The position numbers were made by a program, and so were the translations under genes. Positions 1-10,923 of a stretch of 64,000 nucleotides of DNA are shown in pieces. Position 1 is the stretch's first letter, and the number at the start of each line of letters is the position of its first letter. A model generated the notes under the pieces. It was not told where the DNA came from, made no database searches, and worked only from the letters and a program-made list of their open reading frames with translations. Source of the stretch: Blastobasis lacticolella (Eukaryota; Arthropoda; Insecta; Lepidoptera; Blastobasidae); contig LR990053.1 in the NCBI GenBank assembly GCA_905147135.1, positions 18,426,501 through 18,490,500 of the forward strand, given 5' to 3'.

Positions 1-124
1 GGTTAGACGGCAGTCGCTTCACTGTAATTACCTGACCAACCAAATCCTGGATCATGGTCAAGGCCGGCACCGGACCCTCGCGCGCAAGGACACAACCGGG
101 ACATTAACTACAAGATAAGGAGGA
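1..124 (+). repeat. SINE-B, 3' part, cut by window start
   Basis: Matches the last third of the SINE-B family seen complete at 28.6 kb: CAGTCGCTTC, then ATCATGGTCAAGGCCGG, GCGCGCAAGG and the end ACATTAACTACAAGAT. The tRNA-like head would lie before the window. Confidence 0.75.
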
Positions 125-611
125 GGAGATTTCAGTGACATTTTAACAGAAATTTGGGACTAGGGAAAATATCAGATTCAATCGTCGATAGCGCGAGTAC
201 AGGCCCCCAGGACCCCACCTGCTCTCTACGTTTGCTCATTCGCAACACGAAGTTTAAAAACGCACCCAATCTATCAGTCATCCGCGCCCTAACCTCCATT
301 CGTCCAACGTCCCTTTCACCATTTTTGTCAGATCGCGATATAATGTTTCGGGCTTTCGGGCGACACCTTTGCGGGGGGCGCGGGGGCCGCGGGGGGTGCG
401 GTAATGCCCAGGAAATGTGCCCAATGGATCGCATTTTATGTCCAATTCGCCCGGTGTACTGTACACCCCTCCGCGCTCGCGATGCCGCCATGAATTTTAT
501 TGACTTTTGATTATTCCGGCAGCCTTCGCGGGAGTAAATTGTTATACGGTGAGCTGGGTGGCTGTACGCACATTTTTCATCGTCTACGCCTTCATTTGTT
601 AATAGGTTCTT
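125..611. other. GC-rich stretch, no supported gene
   Basis: Open frames lie on both strands (154-510 plus, 132-491 minus) over the same GC-rich DNA, which has G runs at 371-396. Both proteins are low-complexity, rich in Arg, Pro and Gly, and resemble nothing I know. Lack of stops is expected from base composition here, so I do not call a gene. Confidence 0.5.
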
Positions 612-750
612 TACACAAAGGTTGCCTGGTAGAGATCGCTTACAGCGATAAGGCCGCCTTTGTCCACAACTAGTTATGGTTTTTTGTCGGAACTTTTTAA
701 TGTTATTATTCTTGTGTGAGCAATAAAGAATTAATCTATCTATCTAGGAA
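612..750 (+). mobile_element. LINE 3' tail, family D
   Basis: Starts AGGTTGCCTGGTAGAGATCG, continues GCGATAAGGCCGCCTTTG and ends GCAATAAAGAATTAATCTATC, a polyadenylation-like signal followed by a short (TCTA)n tail. Same family at 18.0 (minus), 33.4 (plus) and 49.8 kb (minus). Only the 3' UTR remains. Confidence 0.7.
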
Positions 751-819
751 GACCCGAAGTGAGACATCGCCTGCAAGTGATGTATTTTGAATGCAATAAA
801 TATTGTTATTTTGTTGTTG

Positions 820-1055
820 ACGACCTGAGTGGTTCAATGGTCTGCCACGCAAGAGGTCCCGGGTTCGATTCCCGGCCGGGCAGAAATTGAAATGATGAAT
901 TTTAATTTCTGTTACGGGTCTGGTTATTCTATGTATAATAAGTATATATTTAAAAAAAAGTATTTAAGTAGTATATCAGTTATCTAGCACCCATAGTACA
1001 AGCTTTGCTTAGTTTGGGGCTAGATAGCTGTGTGAATTTGTCCACGAATATTTAA
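820..1055 (+). repeat. SINE-A, complete copy
   Basis: tRNA-derived head GACCTGAGTGGTTCAATGG with a B-box GGTTCGATTCCCGGCCGG. An AT-rich body follows, then the end block TTAGTTTGGGGCTAGATAGC and GTGTGAATTTGTCC. It is the longest SINE-A copy here and can serve as reference for those at 4.6, 33.2, 34.9, 50.5 and 51.0 kb. The tRNA-like part is a Pol III promoter relic, not a tRNA gene. Confidence 0.85.
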
Positions 1056-1099
1056 AAAATATATTGCGAGTTTTTTTAAATGGGGTTCTTTAAAGGTCA

Positions 1100-1226
1100 T
1101 GTCTACATAGCCCGGCACCGCATCCGATCCCCTTAGGTTGCAGATGTCCTGGTCGACGATGGCCGCTTTCCATCGGGTGGACCGTCTGTCTGTATGCCTT
1201 TCTAGGCAATAAATAAAATAACATCA
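1100..1226 (+). mobile_element. LINE 3' tail (GGTTGCAGATGTCC type)
   Basis: GGTTGCAGATGTCC, a degenerate CATCGGGTGGACCGT and a final GCAATAAATAAAATAAC. This is the usual end of lepidopteran non-LTR elements whose RT ends occur at 14.2, 16.9 and 55.4 kb. No coding part is left. Confidence 0.6.
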
Positions 1227-1792
1227 ATATGTGACTTTCATTATTAATCAAAAGATACGATTTATTTTAAATTAATAAAAGCCCGCAACAAAGATAAATG
1301 GAAGAAACTCGTTAGAGAGACAACGAGAATAGACGGTGATGCCAACTACACAACCCGATAGACTACCAACATATCTCCCACAATATTAATCCCATTGCCT
1401 CTTTATTTTCGTCTCTCTATCACGCAATCGTCGAGATTAATTACAGTTATTGTGGAGTTGTCCATAAATAGGTGTCTGTTCGCGAATCACACATGAGGAG
1501 GCGCAAATAAAGTGATCGAGGCGGGTGCCTGCAGGCTGAATAATTGATCGATTCCACCGCTTCACACCCGCTCCACTCAGCGCTCACTAATAACACAAAG
1601 ATCAAAGTCTTTGTCTGCAGCGAGTGGCAATTCAGTGTAAGTCACCACGTTTTGTTTTAAACATTTCAAAGCGATGACGTAGGCGCTCTTTCACTCCAAT
1701 CTGTCTTCCACAAAGATTCGAGAGCCCTCGGCTGGAGTAGTCCCAGATTTAGGCCCACTTATGCCAAAATTCTAAGCTTAATCGTTAAATCG

Positions 1793-2141
1793 GGATTATT
1801 ATTATTTTATATTATTTTATTTATTTTATTTTATCTCAGTCACGTAGTGTGACCGGTAATATAAGTGAAGATCACGGGATTACTCCAAGTTTACTTCACT
1901 TTCAATTTGGTTGCGGGTCGTATCATCTTGGAGAAACTTGCGCACAATACGACAAGTATTTAATATTGCGGCTTTCTGCATGTTGATATAGATATTTTCT
2001 GGCAGATCTATTAACCTTAAGTAGTGTTTTATATGTTTTGGTATGACTCCTGTACTGGAGAGCACAAGAGGCACAATATCCACTTTTAACTCAGGTTTAA
2101 AGTATTCGTTTTTTGACTTACAACAATAGCGTATGTAAAAA
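1793..2141 (-). pseudogene. LINE RT C-terminal fragment with A-rich tail
   Basis: Read on the minus strand, an open frame from about 2141 to a stop at 1880 encodes ~87 residues including VDIVPLVLSSTGVIPK and INMQKAAILNTCRIVRKFL. This matches the conserved last domain of some non-LTR RTs, in which a PVVI..G.. segment is followed by LQK..LL.T..I.RK. After the stop, ~40 nt of UTR lead into a (TAAAA/TAA)n tail at 1793-1838. The copy is 5'-truncated just upstream of 2141, where an in-frame stop precedes it. The clade (Dong/R4-like or other endonuclease type) cannot be fixed from this piece. It is not functional. Confidence 0.6.
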
Positions 2142-3105
2142 TTAACCTAGAGTCAAGTGATGGTGAATGAATTAAGTGTACTGCTCTCCCTCGCTCTATC
2201 GTAATTTGTTTTGTATATTTACTTCAAATTTTAAATGACATGTCCTTTTTGGCATCACTAACCCAGAGGCACATCGTTGAGTTTTAAATTTAATGGTCTT
2301 GTTAATAAAAGTTATTAGACTTTATATTAAACATAATTTAGCTGATATATGGATTATCACTTTCTTTCAAATCTAATCATTTCAGTTAAAGATAAAACAG
2401 ATTTTTGCTAAAACAGGTATAATATACGTCAAATAACTATTATGAATAAGACGGTAAATATTTAACTCAAAGTTAGTCCCTATTTCTCACTGGTGAAACT
2501 TGTAATTAGAATTGAACTCTAAAACACAGAATTTACCTGTGACTTAACCGTGATGACCCAACTCGGCACAATTGGGCCTAGAGTTCGGCGTACCGATCTA
2601 ATTCGGTATTGAAATTATTTTTAAAATAATCCGAGGTATTAACGCCACAAGTCCGTGGAATTTTTATATAATCCTAATTGAAAATTCGTACAATGTACTC
2701 AACATTTTCGTAGCAGCTGCTTCTATTATTGGCGCTGGGATTTTTCCTCCGTTAAATCCTAAATTGTGTTACACGTGTCGTGTTCCAGAGTTAATAAGTA
2801 AGTCAGTAAGCACATGGCCCATGAAATTAAATTCTGTCCGAGATTTCAAACTTACTAAATTGTCTTTTAGTATGGTTACGTTCTTGTTCTAGCTATAGCT
2901 AATCAGTGTATAAGTTACCGTTACTGCTGACGGCAAATTACGTACTGAACTAATGTCTGGGTATGCCATTCGCACCAGACACGGAAGTTCACCACCAAGG
3001 ATGCCGAAACCCTAGTAAAGTGGACCAAGATGAGTTGGAAGGCGGACCCCGGTGTTCGTGTGCCGAGTGGGAGCGCATGCGTGATTTAACACCAAGACGA
3101 CGACG
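2142..3105. other. AT-rich, nothing recognised
   Basis: Unique-looking DNA with stops in all frames. I see no repeat shared with other parts of the window and no RNA gene. Confidence 0.5.
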
Positions 3106-3111
3106 ATGATG

Positions 3112-3446
3112 TTACTCTGCCGGATACCACAAAGCCAACTCTGCCGGATACCACACGGCAATAACTACGGCGAAGTACACAGTACACGGCCGTGTGGTGT
3201 CCGGCAGAGTAGAATAGCACCAACCCCTTACACTCATGGGTGTCGTACAAGGCGACTAATGTTTTCGAGTCAAAAGATCAAGAGTCTCCGTAGTCTGGAA
3301 AATGGGCAGCAGCATTTTCCATTGTTATATTTAAACACTGCGATCTCCAACCCGCCTGCCAAGCGTGGAGATTATGGCAATAACCTCCCCTTTCGTAGGA
3401 GAGGCCCCAAGTCCTGCAGTGGACGATTACGGGCTGTGAAGTACAC
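3112..3446 (+). repeat. Repeat family F with hairpin head
   Basis: Body from GTGTCCGGCAGAGTAGAATA to CTGCAGTGGACGATTACGG is nearly identical to 35912-36162 (about eight substitutions and one 3-base indel in ~250 bases). The last block, CCTGCAGTGGAC...GGGCTGTGA, resembles the 3' end of RTE-type LINEs. This copy carries an extra head with two direct copies of CTCTGCCGGATACCACA and a 21-base inverted repeat (3139-3159 with 3189-3209, one mismatch). A continuous frame at 3106-3510 is a by-product. Confidence 0.7.
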
Positions 3447-3842
3447 AGTACCACGTACTAATTTGTCAATCTGTCAAACTAAAGCCGATGTCGATGCTTC
3501 GCCTTCATAGCCGATAAGGCCTTTGTTCTGTCGGCTATGAAAATGAGAACAGCTTATTCATACACACAATTATAGAGGAATCCAAATCCCGGCGCCGGTG
3601 TAACCTAAATCGAGTCCATTTCGGGGCGTCGAATGAAATACGACATTAACCCTTGCCGTTACATTTACACGGCCATAAGTTTCGGATTAAAAAAGGACGC
3701 GGCGAATGGGGCGGCGGGGTCGTTCAGCCTCCGACACTGGCCAGGCTACGGGTTAAATGCTCGAAAATTGTCCTACTTGTATGTGTATCTTGTTTCATAT
3801 ACTAACTCCCAGGGATATGGCATAGATAGATATTATCGGCAA
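3447..3842. other. No recognised feature
   Basis: A 74-codon open frame (3633-3857, plus) resembles no known family and runs into the SINE that follows. I see nothing else here. Confidence 0.45.
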
Positions 3843-3978
3843 CGGTGGCGTAGCTAGCGGGTCGGTCTTGTAAGCGAGAGGTAACCAGTTCGATCCCAAG
3901 TGCAGCCATGTACCAATAACTTTTCTGAGTTATGTACATTAATTTATACACTAACCGATGCTTTCACAAATAAATGTT
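3843..3978 (+). repeat. SINE-B, 5' part
   Basis: tRNA-like head GGTGGCGTAGCTAGCGGG with the B-box-like block GTTCGATCCCAAGTGC. The family core GCCATGTACCAATAAC and TGAGTTATGTACATTAAT follows, ending near ACCGATGCTTTCAC. The 3' half is missing. Confidence 0.75.
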
Positions 3979-4635
3979 TCTATGGGTTGGAAAGAAATTC
4001 GGCAACATAAAGAAAAAAAATATTATTTGTGCAAGTACTGCGTTATTCGAAGCGGCATTGGTCCAGTCCAGGCAGCGTGTATACTAGACTGATAACAAAA
4101 GTTAAACAACGCACGCTGATGCTGGTAACTGGATGGGTGACCATTTTAACAAGCTCGCCACTCGTCAGGTGTACCTACTAATACCGATCGCGAAGCGATG
4201 TTGGTCAATGCCTTCTGCTGAGAACCCTGAGACTGGTTGAATAGTTTGGAGAGCCGATTGGTACCCTGTGACGGTATATTGCGTTATTAAACACTATTAC
4301 AGGCATAATTTCATAGTATTGATTGATACTATATTCTAAAACATCATTATCTCTCGTAGAACGTTGCGCGGAACCTTTTCGACGACAGGCGCGTGAAGTC
4401 GTTCCGACCACTGCGCCGCGATCAAAACAAATACGATCTTTGCGCCCCAGAGGGCGCGGAAATCAAATTTAATCTGCTTATTTTGTGCTTAATGAATAAA
4501 TAACAGGATACTAGGAATGGGAAATGTATAGGACAAGAAATAATTATGTTATTTACGAAAATGAACCACCGAATACTTTGATTCGACTCCGCGCGACGCG
4601 ATAATTTTATTACAAGGTTTTTATGACCAAAGAAC
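3979..4635. other. No recognised feature
   Basis: Moderately AT-rich DNA. Short minus-strand frames at 4205-4411 and 4422-4637 show no known domain. Confidence 0.45.
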
Positions 4636-4690
4636 ACGCTTTGCTTAGTTTGGGGCTAGTGGCGCTGTGTGAATTTTTCCACGATAAATT
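4636..4690 (+). repeat. SINE-A, 3' end only
   Basis: GCTTTGCTTAGTTTGGGGCT, then GGCGCTGTGTGAATTTTTCC, matching the last ~55 bases of the copy at 820-1055. Confidence 0.7.
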
Positions 4691-5358
4691 TTTTATTATT
4701 AATTAAATACCACATAAGGCACATAACATACAACATAATATAGAGACATGAATATGTAAAGTTAAAGAACCTATTCACTTTATGATTTTGCTCCTTGGGC
4801 GATTTCACCCAATATCCGCATACAATTTCGATTTACACGAAATAAAATTGCAAGCCAAATTAAAATATTAATACCGCTGGAAAACTGCTACTCGTATTGG
4901 AAAGTGTTTAATTAAAATATTTCATTGGCGACGCTGCGCCGTCCAAATATGGGCACCTCGTAAAATTTTACAATATTAACTCCATTTTAGCGGGGATGGA
5001 CTCCACTCAGCCGATGTCGGTATAAATTTTACGCCATTGTAAGACTGGACAAGCTATTTACAGTGCAAGCTATTTAAAGTGTAATTACTTACTAGGTAGT
5101 TTCAAAGATTCAACTAGCAATACGTTATTGATGATTCAATCATCCTTTCAATAAGCTGATTTATGGTTAAAGTCTGTGTAGTACCTATTTTCTTTAGTAC
5201 CTCTTTTCAGGCTGACACACGCATTAATGAAGATAAGATTCTTCCTCCATTATTCAGGTAAAGCATTTGTAGGCGGATCAGTGACACTAACACAGGTTTC
5301 TTTAATTTATTTATTGACATAACTCTTATAGAAGAAAATGTCCACCATATTCGCAACA
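4691..5358. other. AT-rich, nothing recognised
   Basis: Stops in all frames and no internal repeats found by eye. Confidence 0.5.
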
Positions 5359-5613
5359 AGTGGAGCGACTGCCGGCTACCCTCCGAGACCCTGTTAACAG
5401 GGGAACCTGACCAGATGGATCATAGTTGAACATTTAATTACAATGTTTTCCCTCACTGTAACAGCATCGGTTAGTGTTCAACTAATCTTAGTGTTCAACT
5501 TTTAATAGTGTAAAACTAATAAAAGAAAAGAGTCATTGATACATCGCAGCATTGGGGTTAGAACTCGGTACCTCTAACTTACGAGTCGGACCTGACCACT
5601 ACACAATCGACGC
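5359..5613 (-). repeat. SINE-B, reverse orientation
   Basis: Reads in reverse: GTGGAGCGACTGCC, CCTGTTAACAGGGG, CCTCACTGTAACAGCATCGG, AGAGTCATTGATACATCGC, then the tRNA-like head with TTAGAACTCGGTACCTC. Divergent from the other copies, with a small internal duplication around GTGTTCAACT, so probably old. Confidence 0.75.
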
Positions 5614-6521
5614 TCTCCTTTCTCTCGACTGTACGACCGATATTCAAAAGAAAACCATCTAAAGCTTAGAGCATTAAACCAGAACACTCTAAGATCCAAA
5701 GCAACCGTACGTTAATTCGCGCGTTCAATCACAGGCCACTCCAACGTTACAACCGTACGTGTACTCGCAGAGCAATAATAATCTGACCCATGTTTCGTTG
5801 TCGCACATGTCATCCAAATGTTATTACGGGGCTGACGGCGACCGGTCCGGAGCAATTCCGCTTTGTGAGGAAACAAATGAATCTCCCGCACTGACCCAAA
5901 CGCGGATTATGAGCCGGACGATTCGGTAAATGATAGTTCTGCGCGATATTAAAGTATTGTCTTGCACCCGCGCGTTGTGGTTGGTTCATGATGACCTCAT
6001 TCGAAGCACCTGTCAGTTTTTTGGCACCTTGAGGATGCCGTCGCCTGTCATTTGTTTTTGCATGACGCGCCATGCCAGATTCGCGTTTATGTGTGTTAAC
6101 ATGAAGTTGAATATCATTTGTACTTGAAAAAGAGACTTTCGACCTGTGCTAATGTGTATTTTACGTATAGGAAATATAAACGATTTAGACATAATTCCTG
6201 TATACGACTTTTAGCTTTTATTTTGTGTTCTTTACCGAATCAGTAAATTTAAAATATATCGAAGACAGTTAATCGTGTTTTGGTTATGCAAATAGTAAAT
6301 AAGGGTTCCAAGATATACATACTGTAAATCATACAGCTACTTAGAATCTGTGTTCAAAGACTATGAAAAATAAAAGTGTATAATAGACCACTGTTGGACT
6401 TGAGTGTTACTCAAAGTAGAGAGTGTCGCTATTGAATTTTTTGGCTATAGACACTCGATCAGACATGTATGTATGTATTACATGTATGTACACATCAATC
6501 AACGCGAAACCTTAAAACCAT
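5614..6521. other. No recognised feature
   Basis: Overlapping frames on both strands near 5810-6127 show no recognisable domain. TATGTATGTA microsatellite-like text lies at 6466-6490. Confidence 0.45.
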
Positions 6522-7050
6522 TTGAAGCAATCACGAAGCATTAAATCAAGTATTAATCCGTATTTCACGAATGTTTTAAAATTCCATTGCGTAATGAAAA
6601 TGTATTCAAGACGCAGTGTATTTTTACCAAAGACTCCTTACGCGGAAGCCCCCGCTATCATGCCTCGTGTGAAAGTCCCCATAGTGGGAGACCAAGCCTG
6701 TGGAAACAAAACAACAATATTTTGCCTTCACATCTCGAAGTAATAACGAAGAACTGCTTCACAATTTATAGTTAGAAGATAACTCCGAAAAATGGAAATT
6801 TGAAGATATTTTGAAAAAATTACAGTCAAGGGCAGCAACTGAATCCCTTCACTGGGAGATCGAAAGCGAAATGTATGAAAAAAGCTAGGAATATCAGCAA
6901 GAATTGTTTACCTACGAAAAAATGGTTAATAATACGAAAACATTGAGCAAATTTCACCAGTGGATTTCCTTCAAGGACTTGTTCGTGGAAAGCGCCTATA
7001 GCCTAACTGATAGAAAATCGTCGAATAACTCCCGACCAAATATAAATTGA
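6522..7050 (+). pseudogene. Broken coding-like stretch with P-loop-like motif
   Basis: Frame 6522-6743 opens with ATG and includes MPRVKVPIVGDQACGNKTT. This resembles a nucleotide-binding P-loop (GxxxxGKT/S) with one extra Asn. After it, another frame (about 6737-7050) continues with protein-like composition, e.g. SEKWKFEDILKKLQSR and SLHWEIESEMYEKS, broken by two TAG codons. The charged, helix-prone second part and few stops over 300 bases suggest a decayed gene or processed copy. A long nucleotide-kinase or AAA-type ATPase source is a guess. Neighbouring DNA holds no other part of such a gene. Chance openness is not excluded. Confidence 0.35.
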
Positions 7051-7490
7051 TGAACGAAGGAGAATCGGGTGTGCCTTTTTATTATAAATCAGTGTGTCGA
7101 TCGTCTAACACCGGACGTCAATAAGCGCTCGAGCCGACTGCAAGAAGCAACATATGAAAAAGAAAATTCCCTCGACTAGAGCCACCACCCCTACTATTGG
7201 TCCAACGAAATCGTATTTAAATCTGTTTAAAAATCTGGTATTTTTTTCATACTTATTTCGCAGACCTTGTAACCCGAAGTGGACATTCAAAATTGCCCGT
7301 CGTACGATACTTTCCAGGAAGTTTCGTTAGGAAAGCGCCATGCTTGTCCAAACCGCCTGTCGTACGACAATGATCGCACGACCGTTGCCAATGCATCGCC
7401 GTGCTTTTTAGGGATCTTTGCTATAACGGCTCCATGTTTGGTCAATTTTAGTCGCTATCTTAGTCCATTTTGACAGACGCATAAAGCTGA
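7051..7490. other. No recognised feature
   Basis: Short frames on both strands, and two CGTCGTACGA-like blocks (about 7309 and 7361) ~50 bases apart. Nothing else is recognised. Confidence 0.4.
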
Positions 7491-7546
7491 TCGCTACTAA
7501 AGCATTGTCATTTGAAACTCGCTACTAAAGTGTTGTCATTTGAAAC
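7491..7546 (+). repeat. 28-bp tandem duplication
   Basis: Two abutting 28-base units, TCGCTACTAAAG then TTGTCATTTGAAAC, differing at two positions (CA against TG). It is a simple local duplication. Confidence 0.85.
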
Positions 7547-8014
7547 CCTGTGCCTTTGCCGCTCTGTGAGCTTATACATTTCAGAATACGCATAATTTAA
7601 TTGTTATCGGTCCAGTAGTAGGTGCCACGGTATAAGGATGTTGAAGGATACAAGCTGTATTCTCGCATAATTAATCAAACGGTTATTAAGTTTGCTATGA
7701 AACAGTTTATTGTTAATAAGAGTTCATTTCTTTTTTGCAGCATAGAAAATCAACGGACATGTTTTAATAAAATCGTGATCAAACAATGCAAAAAGCAGCT
7801 ACATTTAATTTAATCTCGTAAGTTAATTGGCTGTGAAGAGGTATATGCGCGTAGTAAAATACATGATTTTCTCCTTCCCTGTTACTTATTAGTCCATTGT
7901 TCTTAAGAATAATAATAATATTCTGGACAAATTCACACTGCTTTATCAAACTCCAAACCACAGCTCCAAATAAGCAAAGCCACACTAGTACATTATGGAT
8001 TCTAGACAAAATAA
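7547..8014. other. AT-rich with possible decayed SINE-A
   Basis: At 7915-7985 the order GGACAAATTCACAC ... CCAAATAAGCAAAGC recalls a reverse SINE-A end with the middle replaced. The match is weak. The rest is unremarkable. Confidence 0.3.
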
Positions 8015-8107
8015 TAATCACCTTATCATCAATATCCCGGTTGCGAGGGCACGTGGTTCGCTATAGTACAGGATTTGGCAGATCAATAACAGTGGAGCGA
8101 CTGTGAT
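8015..8107 (-). repeat. SINE-B tail, reverse orientation
   Basis: CACCTTATCATCAATATCCCGG, then GCGAGGGCACGTGG, GGATTTGGCAGATCAATAAC and GTGGAGCGACTG correspond to the 3' third of SINE-B as seen at 59983-60130. Confidence 0.65.
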
Positions 8108-9339
8108 CACCATGGATTACGTAGGTATGCTAGATATCTGAAACCATTTTTAAAATATATTCAAGACTAATTACTTCAACAACTTTACTGAGAGCAGGTC
8201 CTCTTCCCACCGGCTTTAGCTTATTTTTAGCTAAGTAATTGAAATAAAAAAATCTTAGTACACTAACACGATCACAATCTGAGAACGACAATACACTACA
8301 TTAATGGCCCCGCCCTTTAGGATATATACAAGTTTGCAATGTTAGAATTATTCATTCTGTCGTTGATCGTGTGATAACGTATCAGAAATGGGGAACGTTT
8401 TCGACGAAGATACAATGTCCTGCCCGCCATTGCCAGCAGCTCTGGTTACTCTCCATCTGTAGCGGAGCCTCCACCGAGCTCGATCCAGGACTATTTAAAT
8501 TTTTCGGAAATGTCATGATTCCGATCCCGATGATGACCTGTAGGCGAGCGATGACTAGTTTGATCTTCCCTGTCCAACCAATAGTTGTTACTCGCCGTCT
8601 CCGGAGTATGTTTTGAGGATCCTGATTTGTGTATATTGTACCTACTCAATTTATGCAACAAAATATTTCCATTCATTCTCTCATTCAGATCAGAGATTTC
8701 GTTTTAAAGAACGAAGCCGAAAGCCGGCAAACACCGCGATAGAGAGCACAGTAATGACGTCACTAATTGATACCGAGTGCGTACTTGAGTCACAAGAAAA
8801 TGGCTGCCGTGAAAGCTGTTTGAATATTCATTGCCAACGTTAAATGTGCGGTGAGGTGTTTCGCGTTCGCCAAACACCGAATGCGGAGTCTCGCAAATGC
8901 AAGCGAGATTAAATTCCACAAGTGAGCCTCACTGAAAGGTGTTCTGTACTAGTTATTTCCATGTTCCATACAGCGTGCCGCTTAAGCGACTCACTTCATT
9001 ACCCAGTCGAGGTTTTGTAAGTGTACGTACCGGTAACTCTTAGATGCGGATTGAGCATCAGATCGCGGAGATTAAACTAACAAGCGAGACTTCGAACTCG
9101 TGTTTCGACGTGCCCGGGTGCAATTCTGGCTGAGAGCTCATTCCGCATCCGAATAGTACGAGCGAGAGTCGAATCGATTCATACCTTCGCGTCGGTAGCA
9201 CCAGATGGTGTATGTAGTGAGTATAATCGTAGTGAAGATCGTGTGATCGCGGATTTCTGCTGAGGGCACCAGATTAGAAAATACCTCAGAACATTTCCCA
9301 TTGTACAGCCATGACAACTGGACAGCACAGTTTTTTTAT
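8108..9339. other. No supported gene
   Basis: Small frames on both strands without known domains. A weak inverted repeat (GATGCGGATTGAGC near 9043, GCTCATTCCGCATC near 9136) and two loosely similar GCGGAG..AAGCGAGA stretches (8880 and 9065) are present. Confidence 0.4.
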
Positions 9340-9808
9340 CATAATCATTTATTAATTTGTGGTACACAGGTTTATACAGTTGTTAGGTACATTTGTAGTA
9401 AAATGAAGTCTCTGCGACCTGCCATCGGCATACAAATTTTAGGAGTTTGTAGTTAAATAATATCATTAAACAAATTGATTTACAAACATTTTAAAAAATT
9501 ATTCATTTTAAGTATTATAAAAAACATAATTATAAAATTTGATTTTTACCCATTCAACAATTAATAATTTAAGATTTCAAACAGTAGATAGTGTCAATAA
9601 TATTTCAAATGTCAATAAAAATAATGTCAATTTATACCTATTAAAAAAACAATTAAAAATCATACTAAAATAAATATTAAATTTAACCATAAATCATTAA
9701 CAATATCCACAATAATCAACAATGTCAAAATAATGAAAAGCCAATCATAAAATATGTCAAAATTAATTCAACAGCATTACACATAATATGTCATCTAATC
9801 AGGTACAT
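9340..9808 (-). mobile_element. AT-rich LINE 3' UTR
   Basis: On the minus strand this directly follows the RT end at 9809-10129 and runs ~470 bases, ending near CACAAATTAATAAATGATTA. On the plus strand it contains many copies of AATGTCAATAA/ATGTCA-like words. The region at 57.05-57.47 kb has the same words and composition. Confidence 0.6.
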
Positions 9809-10129
9809 CTACTGAGAGAAAAAACTACTTACTTTCTTTACAAGCCAAAACTCCTCAACCGTATATAACGCTCTTTCGACCAAAAAATTGTAAAGCTGCC
9901 TCTTAAAGTTACCAATAGTCTCTACTTCGCGAATCCTTTTTGGGATAGCATTATATAATTTTGGGGCCATCGCAAACACGCTCTTATGAAAGAGGGCAGT
10001 TTTGCACGGATGGATGTGCAGTTGATCTCGGCGTCGTGCGCTTTCAACGCTAGGGAAAATATGCTGATTTGTGCGTACAAATACGGCAATTTCGTACAGG
10101 TAGTGTAGTTTTTTGTTGAGTGTTTTCAA
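9809..10129 (-). pseudogene. LINE reverse transcriptase, C-terminal end
   Basis: About 106 residues at the very end of a CR1/Jockey-like RT. The family pattern is clear in PCKTALFHKSVFAMAPKLYN, then AIPKRIREVETIGNFKRQL and YNFLVERALYTVEEF. These match the thumb/C-terminal segment that follows the RT catalytic core in insect elements of this type (K-S-V-F-x-M-A-P-K-x-Y-N, then N-F-K-x-x-L). The catalytic palm is absent, so this is a 5'-truncated dead copy. It is followed by its own AT-rich 3' UTR (9340-9808). No ATG starts the frame and none is expected. Confidence 0.8.
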
Positions 10130-10553
10130 ATACTGCGATCAAATATGGAGGTATGCTGTATTTTTGTGGTGATTTTGTAGTGTGAATAATTGCTTTCTAT
10201 TTTTCTATTCTAATCTATTGTAGATTACGTCACATTTTGTTCCCGTAGGAGTAAAATGTGGTCTTTCCACATCGACTGTCGGATCGATTGTTGATGAACG
10301 TCGGATTACAGTACTCTTAACCTGAACTTTCTTTAAAATGACATCGACTTGTTCGTGATACGTACATTGTACGTACAGTCCATCAACCAGAAGGCTACAC
10401 AGGGAATCAAAGAAAAATTACGCGTTTTGTTCAGATATTGTGTAGGTTTTTATTTGTTCGGCCGTACGTCTCTGTCTTCCCCTTTCGATAATTCTGTTCA
10501 CTTAATTCTATTAATATATTTTTACTCATCCTCTCTAAGCTAAGCATTCCTTT
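10130..10553. other. No recognised gene
   Basis: Contains CCCGTAGGAGTAAAATGTGG (10243-10262), a scrap of repeat family G in reverse. Otherwise nothing. Confidence 0.4.
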
Positions 10554-10560
10554 CTATATC

Positions 10561-10913
10561 TTTAAGAGAGGTAGGGCATAGCGGGGTATCTCGGTCGAAT
10601 TGGAGCCGCCCGACTGGGGAAGTACCTCCACCTTACAGAATATTGCAGCCAAATAATACTCTTTTAAACAGTATTGTGTTTCTGCCGGTGAGTAAGGTTT
10701 CCAGTGATTCATAGGGGTAGGGATTTGGGGAACCGTGGCTTTGGCAGTGGAGTGGCTTTTGCCTTTTTGCTGCCAGAGCAACGTGTTATAGAGGTGGGCA
10801 ACGCATTGGCGATACTCTTGGTGTTGCTAATGTCTATAGACAGTGGTGACTACTTCCCATCAGGTGTCCGCTTGCCTGTTTGCCTATCGTATGTCATAAA
10901 AAAAATCCTAGTC
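10561..10913 (+). repeat. Short element family C, complete copy
   Basis: Starts TTTAAGAGAGGTAGGGCATA and ends CTGTTTGCCTATCGTATGTC plus a short A run. The copy at 48.5 kb begins at the same base, so this is a defined unit of ~345 bp. The head has a GGGCATAGCGGGG block and a B-box-like GTCGAATTGG (GTTCGAA in the 48.5-kb copy). The last ~110 bases are shared with LINEs at 16.9 and 55.4 kb. CTATATCTT occurs before (10554) and after (10915), a possible target-site duplication. Confidence 0.75.
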
Positions 10914-10923
10914 ACTATATCTT

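Noticed and set aside
132..510. Two long opposite-strand frames in GC-rich DNA
   Set aside because: Low-complexity Arg/Pro/Gly proteins on both strands; openness follows from high GC.
836..885. tRNA gene candidate with clear B-box
   Set aside because: Acceptor stem does not close and the sequence repeats as the SINE-A head elsewhere.
9043..9150. Inverted repeat GATGCGGATTGAGC / GCTCATTCCGCATC
   Set aside because: Only ~14 matching bases with a loop of ~75; too weak to call an element.
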